Assembly: GCA_000697335.1 (NCBI GenBank)
Contig: JNEM01000091.1
Span: 1 to 15,500, forward strand
Origin: Conidiobolus incongruus B7586
Taxonomy: Eukaryota; Entomophthoromycota; Entomophthoromycetes; Entomophthorales; Conidiobolaceae
Direction: 5' to 3'
DNA: 15,500 nt
Made by a program: the position numbers and the translations under genes. Positions within the stretch are counted from its first letter, which is position 1, and each line of letters opens with the position of its first letter. Positions 10,073-15,500 of this stretch are shown in pieces. The notes beneath the pieces are model-generated. The model searched no databases. It saw only the letters and a program-made list of their open reading frames with translations, and was not told the origin of the DNA.

Positions 10073-11734
10073 TTAATTTATCATTTAAATTTGCAAATTA
10101 CAAGTAAATTGTTTTAATATCATATGTGAAATTATCGGTATAAAAACAAAAATCCTTTTAGTGATTTTTCTAATATATATTTTACTATATCCAATGTATT
10201 TAAAGTTAACATAATTTGTATTCTGAATCATTTACCATTGTTAACAATAAATAACATTTTACACAATACTTTGGGATATTGGCATAGTTATTGGGTGATT
10301 TTATTTAAAATATTGAATATTATATATTATGGTTAGTAGTTGAAGATAACAAAAACCATATGAATTATAATTAGTAATGATAAATATTACAATTGTATTT
10401 TAAACTTAACTACAATGACCTCAACCATGATTATTAACTATAAAAAATTTAAAATATTTTATAATAGATTGATACAAAATGATCCAATATTGTATTTATT
10501 CATATTATTAAAAACTCGAATTCAATTTCTCTAATTTAAAAAATGTTAATTACCCAATATAAATAAATAATGATTTAAGAATTACTTTGAATGTTTTGAT
10601 ATAAAATATGAATGTTACAAAGAATATGAAATAATATCTGGATATAAATTAAGCTTTAAGAATTCACGTTTCCATTTAATAGGTAAAATTAAGTATACTA
10701 TTTAGATATAAAATGATATTTTCAATCATTCTAACGGTTATTATCTAAAAATTATTATTGTCACTAATACAAAACCTAGAAATATGATTTTGGATGGCCA
10801 GAAAATATATAAATTATTATATACATGTATTATAGGCCCTTTAATATCTTCACTCATATTATTTATTTTCCTCCTATATCTTAAATCAGATGAAAATTTT
10901 GATCATTTTTACTAATCACATTCTTTAAACATAATTGGTATATATATAGTTACTAAAATTTTGTGTTCAAGCTAATATAATATAGATTAAATAAGAAATT
11001 TATATTTAGTTAATGATTATCATATTTCTGAATACATCGTGATGTTTCAAAATATAAGTTAATATTATATTTTAGTATACTGAGTTTAACAATATTACTG
11101 TTAAATTTGATAATAAATTGAATTTTCAAATAATTAAATTCTGATATTATAAATCAATTTCATTGGATGATAGAACTAAAATATTTGGAGTTCAGGTTAT
11201 TAATCAGGTTGATCTGTTGAAAATAATAGAGAGTGAACTACATTCTCAAAATTAATTCTAAAAAATATATTTGCTGTATATGTAATTTTTCAGCTTTAGT
11301 GTAACAATATATATATACATATATATATTTATGGATTATATAATTATAAAATATTTAATTCAACATTCTATAATTAAAATATATTTTAATATTATTATAA
11401 ATTATCAATTGGGAAAGATTAATCAACTACAAAGTTATATTTTTAAGTGTAAATATTAAAGTCTATATATTAACATTATATCTATAATAAAACCATTTAT
11501 TATAATTATAGTCATAAAACTATTTTATGATTATTTACCCAAAATTACCAAAAAATAAAGTGGATCAAATATTTTGATATAATTATTTAATAAGAGTTAT
11601 AATGAGATTAAATCTAAATAATTAATAATATTTTTAATTATAATAAATATTATATAAATAAGATTTTATATTGATATTAGAATTATACTGAATAATTTAA
11701 TACATATTATGGGAAATATTTATGTATATCACTC
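10073..11734. other. AT-rich intergenic tract, no gene seen
   Basis: No supportable coding region, RNA gene or long repeat. A palindromic AT-rich run at about 11306-11329 (AT units flanking a central ACAT) could form a cruciform but is typical of this composition. Confidence 0.55.
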
Positions 11735-11830
11735 AAGAAACCCCAGTTATCATATTAATACAAAAAGTCACATTAGAAGTATCTCATTTTATGAACTGGT
11801 TAAACTTATCATTTTCTGCTTATAAAGCAT
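11735..11830 (-). mobile_element. Weak Copia reverse-transcriptase-like fossil scrap
   Basis: A small GC-raised patch. On the - strand one frame shows an Asp-Ala-Leu...Ala-Glu-x-Asp-Lys-Phe...Phe-Ile-Lys...Asp-Thr pattern that recalls the start of Copia reverse transcriptases, where an Ala-x-x-x-Glu helix precedes a Thr-Trp-Glu-type motif. The piece is very short and broken, and no neighbouring parts of the element are clear. On the + strand the same patch holds a 44-codon open frame from ATG at 11722, which has no recognisable features. The call is tentative. Confidence 0.2.
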
Positions 11831-11999
11831 CCTTATTCACTAATATATGCAATTGAAATTAATATAATATTATTATAAGCAAACTAATAAACATATCTTT
11901 TTATTTTCATTTTCAAAAATATCCAATCTAAGTTTTTTTATAATACTTACAAAAATATCAAGTTATGATAAATATGAGATATTTACTTTATTTGCAATA

Positions 12000-12130
12000 A
12001 GCTACTTTTATTTAATTTGGTGAACCTGTTTAATTTTCCTTAACTTTGTGGTAATCTATTGTTTACCACTGGTGATTCCCTGTTTAAGCTCTAAAAGTCT
12101 ATTTCCTCCTATGCTTATGGTTGTCACTTG
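12000..12130. other. GC-raised island with hairpin, unidentified
   Basis: This island is clearly less AT-rich than its flanks. It contains a perfect 7-base inverted repeat, GTGGTAA at 12048-12054 and TTACCAC at 12063-12069, with an 8-base loop. The - strand has a short open stretch over about 12057-12130 (24 codons, with a Gly-Gly-Asn-Arg-Leu-Leu-Glu-Leu segment) of protein-like composition but no recognised family. It may be a decayed coding scrap or a small structured RNA; neither is established. It does not fold as a tRNA by eye. Confidence 0.3.
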
Positions 12131-12904
12131 TAATTTATATACTGATTATTTATCAAATTTTAAAAAAAAATATTATAATTAAAATAACAGTAAAATTAAT
12201 TCTAATGTTATTATATTTTATTTGTATAAATATTAAAAATTTTAAAATTTAATCTTTTATATAATTGGTATTCAATCATCAATATTAAATCATTAACTCT
12301 ATATATCTATCCTATTGATTTAAATGTATCTAAAGATCTACCATTTTCTATCATTATTTATTTGAATTTTATATCTTAACGTTACAATTGAATTCAATTT
12401 AAATTATTACCAAACAGTATACTTCCAAAATTCTAAATTCACAAACTTATGACATTTAACTAAATAAACAAACTTATCATACCATAGAAAGTAAAATTTT
12501 CAACGTTAACTCTAATATGGAACGAGATTTACCAACAGGAAAACTAATGACGATCCTAAATAGGATATAAATTACCAAATTGGAACGGATTCAACATGAG
12601 GGATTAGGCACTGATGGTTGTCGTTTTAGGCAATTTACCACTATATCAATTCAAGATGACATTGTTTTATATTTGGAATATAATTAAAATTTCAAATATA
12701 TTCAAACTTTAATTCTAAATTTCTTTTTAAAATCTGAATAATATATTAAAATTAAAAATTATTTCATTTATGTAGCTTAATATAAATATTGATTACTGTT
12801 TGATTGAAATTTTTTCGAAAATCTCAAATTGAAATGATTGAAAATGGATTGTCCAAATCTGTGGAGGAATCAGCACATGTAGAGCAAGCCCAAAAATTCT
12901 CACC
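12131..12904. other. Intergenic region upstream of the secreted-protein gene
   Basis: AT-saturated to about 12500, then a GC-raised patch (12517-12660) with only a 17-codon open frame from ATG at 12517 and the third copy of AATTTACCACTA (12632-12643). A further AT-rich stretch follows, then a second GC-raised patch from about 12850 that leads into the promoter. No gene can be supported. Confidence 0.5.
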
Positions 12905-12969
12905 CCAATCCCAAATCTATCATTGTCTAGGAATTCGTTTTAAGATAATCCTAGAAAGTTAGTATAAAA
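12905..12969 (+). promoter_or_regulatory. Promoter of the secreted-protein gene (CCAAT and TATA elements)
   Basis: A CCAAT pentamer lies at 12905-12909 in a locally C-rich stretch, and TATAAAA lies at 12963-12969, 54 bases further on and 73 bases before the ATG. Both spacings are usual for eukaryotic core promoters. Transcription starting about 30 bases past the TATA box would give a leader of roughly 45-50 bases. The sequence just before the ATG ends in TTTTAATACAG, which could also act as a 3' splice site of a leader intron. Confidence 0.5.
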
Positions 12970-13041
12970 CGGATATCTATTACATAGTTCAAAGAATAAA
13001 ATTAAGTTTTACAAATTCATTTTTAATACAGTTTAATAAAT

Positions 13042-13839
13042 ATGACTCCATTGATTAGTATGTTATTTGCAGCTTGCATCAGTATAGCTGTGGCATCGCC
13101 CCAGAGTGTGGCAGAGGTTAATGCTCTGAATAGGAATAGGGTTCCTCCCAGCGATGGTGCAGTTAATGTTAATGCTTTGAATAGTGGTTTGGGTGGATCT
13201 GGGTCTCCAAGTGGTTCTAGAGATAACGGTGCAGTTAATGTTAATGTTTTGAACGGTGGTTTGGGTGCAGCTGGGCCTCCAAGAGGTCCTGGATTCAATG
13301 CTCCTAGAAGCAACGGTGTAGTTGATGTTAATGCGTTGGACAGTGGTTTGGGTGGAGCCGGGTTTCCAGGAGGTTCTGGATCCAATAGTATTCGAGCCGC
13401 TGGATTCAATAATGTTGGAGGACCGTTGGGCCAGGGCGGGCTGGGAGAATTAATCGACGATTTGCTTAGTACTGGCAACGGTCGCGGATTCAATGGTGTC
13501 GGAGGTCCTGGATTCAACAGGGTTAGAGGACCGTGGGGCCAGAATGGGCTCGACGAAATAGTTGATGATATTGCTGGCAATGGCAACGGTCGCGGATTCA
13601 ATCGAGTTTGCAATGAAGGCTTAGTTCCCAGGCTCCTTAATGGCTTGATTGGTGGTTCTAGTTGCTCAGGTGGCTCTGGTAGATTTGGTGGACCTGGAAC
13701 AATCCCAGGATTGGAGAATAGTTTCTTGGATATCGATGGTGGTACAGGTCCATTTGGAGTAGGTGATGAACTAGCATTTGAGCATGAAGCCAAGGATGAT
13801 CTTACAGGTCATCACCATAGTGGTGATTTTGCCTACTAA
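13042..13839 (+). CDS. Secreted Gly/Asn-rich repeat protein
   Basis: A single-exon gene of 265 residues. Residues 1-19 form a signal peptide (hydrophobic 4-18, small residues Ala-Val-Ala-Ser before Pro20), so export is likely. Two repeat families follow. Family A (about 23-118) has four units keyed on Val-Asn-Ala-Leu-Asn, three of them continuing as Gly-Leu-Gly-x-x-Gly (units at 39-62, 63-91, 92-118; the first is shortened). Family B (about 120-189) has two units keyed on Gly-Phe-Asn, Gly-Pro-x-Gly-Gln, Gly-Leu-x-Glu, Asp-Asp and Gly-Asn-Gly-Arg, with a third start at 185. The mature part has just two cysteines, Cys190 and Cys208, probably paired. The C-terminus is acidic with a His cluster (257-259). 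Structural cell-surface or matrix protein, or host-facing effector, are the likely roles; no known family is recognised. GC is far above the flanks. Confidence 0.8.
   Translation: MTPLISMLFAACISIAVASPQSVAEVNALNRNRVPPSDGAVNVNALNSGLGGSGSPSGSRDNGAVNVNVLNGGLGAAGPPRGPGFNAPRSNGVVDVNALDSGLGGAGFPGGSGSNSIRAAGFNNVGGPLGQGGLGELIDDLLSTGNGRGFNGVGGPGFNRVRGPWGQNGLDEIVDDIAGNGNGRGFNRVCNEGLVPRLLNGLIGGSSCSGGSGRFGGPGTIPGLENSFLDIDGGTGPFGVGDELAFEHEAKDDLTGHHHSGDFAY
13156..13395 (+). repeat. Repeat family A inside the secreted-protein gene
   Basis: Three imperfect tandem units of 72, 87 and 81 bases (13156-13227, 13228-13314, 13315-13395), each opening with codons for Gly-[AV]-Val-[ND]-Val-Asn and carrying Leu-[ND]-x-Gly-Leu-Gly. 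A shortened, more diverged unit lies just upstream (about 13108-13155). Unit lengths differ in whole codons, which keeps the frame and suggests selection on the protein. Confidence 0.7.
13399..13608 (+). repeat. Repeat family B inside the secreted-protein gene
   Basis: Two units of about 87 and 108 bases plus the start of a third. The DNA coding for Gly-Asn-Gly-Arg-Gly-Phe-Asn is identical over at least 20 bases at 13474 and 13582, exactly 108 bases (36 codons) apart, pointing to recent duplication or gene conversion within the gene. Confidence 0.65.
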
Positions 13840-15500
13840 GATTAAAGTTTTCAAGCTAAAAGAATCTTAATGTTTTTAATCAATAGAAGTAAATTTTTAT
13901 ATATCACATTTTAATTTATTTGACAATAGTATTTAACATATTATCCACTTTAAAAAATCGCTTATTAACTAATGAAATCAATTTTGAAAAATATATATCA
14001 AACGATAAAAATCAATATCTAAAAATCATATTTAATATAGAATTAATAAAATCTCGAGTTAACTAAATATTAATTGATATCACAGGTGATTATTTTGAAA
14101 TTGAATATATCAGCAAATGCTCTTAATTATAAGTGAAATTTTTATTCAATTTTAAGACAATAAATAATATTTAATCGAATATTCAAATTCGGTCCTAGAC
14201 TAAATGAAAAAATCAAAATAATATACTCAAAGCATCCAACACTTGGAATATTTCAAAAAATTAAGTACAAATAATCCAATTTTGAAAATATTTTATATTC
14301 AAGATTGGAATTTTCTTAATTGATGTCAAGTCCTTCATAAATTTTGTATCGCTAATAAATTATTAATGGGACAAATCAATTGATATATAATTACTTGAAA
14401 ATATAAAACTATACAGGTAATCCAAAATAAATAACTTTGTATCAGCCATTTTTTCAATAAGATAACTTCACATTAGTGCAATTAATTGACAAAAGTAATA
14501 AAATCACTGTGTGTTATTACCAATTCCATAGAAGTTTAAATTTGATTTAGATTTTGACTAAAAATATCCTAATTTTTTTCTAAATTTCTGAGGACTTGAA
14601 TGAGTTATTTTAAAAAAATTATATCTCTTGTATTGATAAAATCAAAATAATTTGAGCGAATTTTGATTTTATTGCTAGTTCGTGTATATTCAAAAATAAC
14701 AAATAAAATTTCAATGCAATTAGGCATAATTTGCAATAATTCATGTGAATTTAAAAAATTTTACTATTATTTATAATAAAATATTTAATCAATAGACCTT
14801 TTTAATTTCAAATTATTTATAAAATATATTTGATTTAGCCTATTAACAATCTGAGGCATTTGACAAAAATATATAGTAAAATATATTAAGAATTTTAAAC
14901 TTATATAGTTTGCAAAAATTCAATTATTATTGAAAACATTTGTTTTTATAACTCATTCTGGATGAATAAAGTCAAGTTCTAACTATCAGAATATTTTATT
15001 TAATATTTACTCATTATTTTGAAAGTTTATAAAAATATAAATGATATTTACGATTAATAAATCATATTTTATATTTATATAATAAAATAACATTTAACTA
15101 TAATATTTTATTATATATACTTAATTAATATAATTTTTTTTATATTTTCATTATTAGGTTAATAATGGTTAATTTAATATCTTTAATTAATATTGGAAAA
15201 TATCATATTTAACCTAAAAACTGAATTTTTTGTTTTTAATGATTTTAGACATAACTATGATTTTATTTTTAAATAAAATATTATTTTATTTATTATTAAT
15301 TACCATTATAATCATCCAAGCTAATTGATTATTTTTTGTTTATTTTTTATTATTATTATTTTATATAATTGATTATTATCTATTTTATTCTATTGATAAT
15401 TATAATTTCTGGATTATTTAATAAAATTAATATTTTAATATAATATCTTTTCAAAATAATTAAATATTAATATTTGATTATTATAAGATATAATTTAATT
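13840..15500. other. AT-rich tract downstream of the secreted-protein gene
   Basis: No gene seen. An AATAAA at 14045-14050, 206 bases past the stop, could be a poly(A) signal but is not close enough to be convincing. From about 15010 the sequence becomes AT-saturated again (4 G/C in the 60 bases at 15061-15120), with T-rich ATT-repeat runs near 15330-15365, resembling the texture of the left end of the window. Confidence 0.55.

Noticed and set aside
11306-11329. AT palindrome as a replication origin or cruciform element
   Set aside because: AT-dinucleotide palindromes are expected often at this base composition and nothing else marks the site.
12000-12130. A tRNA gene in the GC-raised island
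   Set aside because: No cloverleaf and no B-box-like GGTTCRANNCC on either strand; only one hairpin is present.
13023-13793. A 256-codon Pro/Leu-rich open frame on the - strand opposite the secreted-protein gene
   Set aside because: It mirrors the Gly/Asn-rich repeat codons of the + strand gene, lacks a signal peptide or domain, and the + strand gene has the promoter and signal peptide. It is an antisense shadow.

Overview
This window looks like an AT-rich nuclear region of a eukaryote, most likely an early-diverging fungus. The reasons are intronless coding islands of moderate GC set in AT-saturated DNA, an N-terminal signal peptide on one gene, AATAAA poly(A) signals, a TATA/CCAAT-type promoter, and no bacterial-style operons or ribosome-binding sites. 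Harpellales, Glomeromycotina or Entomophthoromycotina would all fit; the sequence alone does not decide. Composition swings sharply: hand counts give 3 G/C in the 60 bases at 8221-8280 and 4 in 15061-15120, against 33 in 13381-13440.

Two genes look intact. The first (2928-3704, +) encodes a 258-residue protein with an N-terminal coiled coil and a C-terminal trihelix (Myb/SANT-like) DNA-binding domain, probably a transcription factor. The second (13042-13839, +) encodes a 265-residue secreted protein of two families of Gly/Asn-rich repeats, with a good TATA box and CCAAT motif upstream. A third coding segment (9605-9973, +) is open for about 122 codons except for one in-frame TAG. It looks like a decayed or intron-split secreted-protein gene, and it shares a short Ser-Pro-(Gln/stop)-Ser motif with the signal-peptide junction of the second gene.

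The rest is mostly AT-saturated spacer with scraps of old retroelements. There is a Ty3/gypsy-type aspartic protease fossil on the + strand (about 1077-1367), a Ty1/copia-type integrase fossil on the - strand (about 7164-7540), and a much weaker Copia reverse-transcriptase-like scrap (about 11735-11830, -). All are broken fragments without recognisable LTRs. The base composition fits strong C-to-T decay such as RIP, but that is inference.

No tRNA, rRNA, CRISPR array or complete transposon was found. The genes show no obvious pathway linking them. I do not see convincing evidence of a new multi-gene system. The most worthwhile leads are the repeat-built secreted protein with its possible decayed relative, the stand-alone trihelix factor, and a 12-base motif that recurs three times in non-coding DNA.
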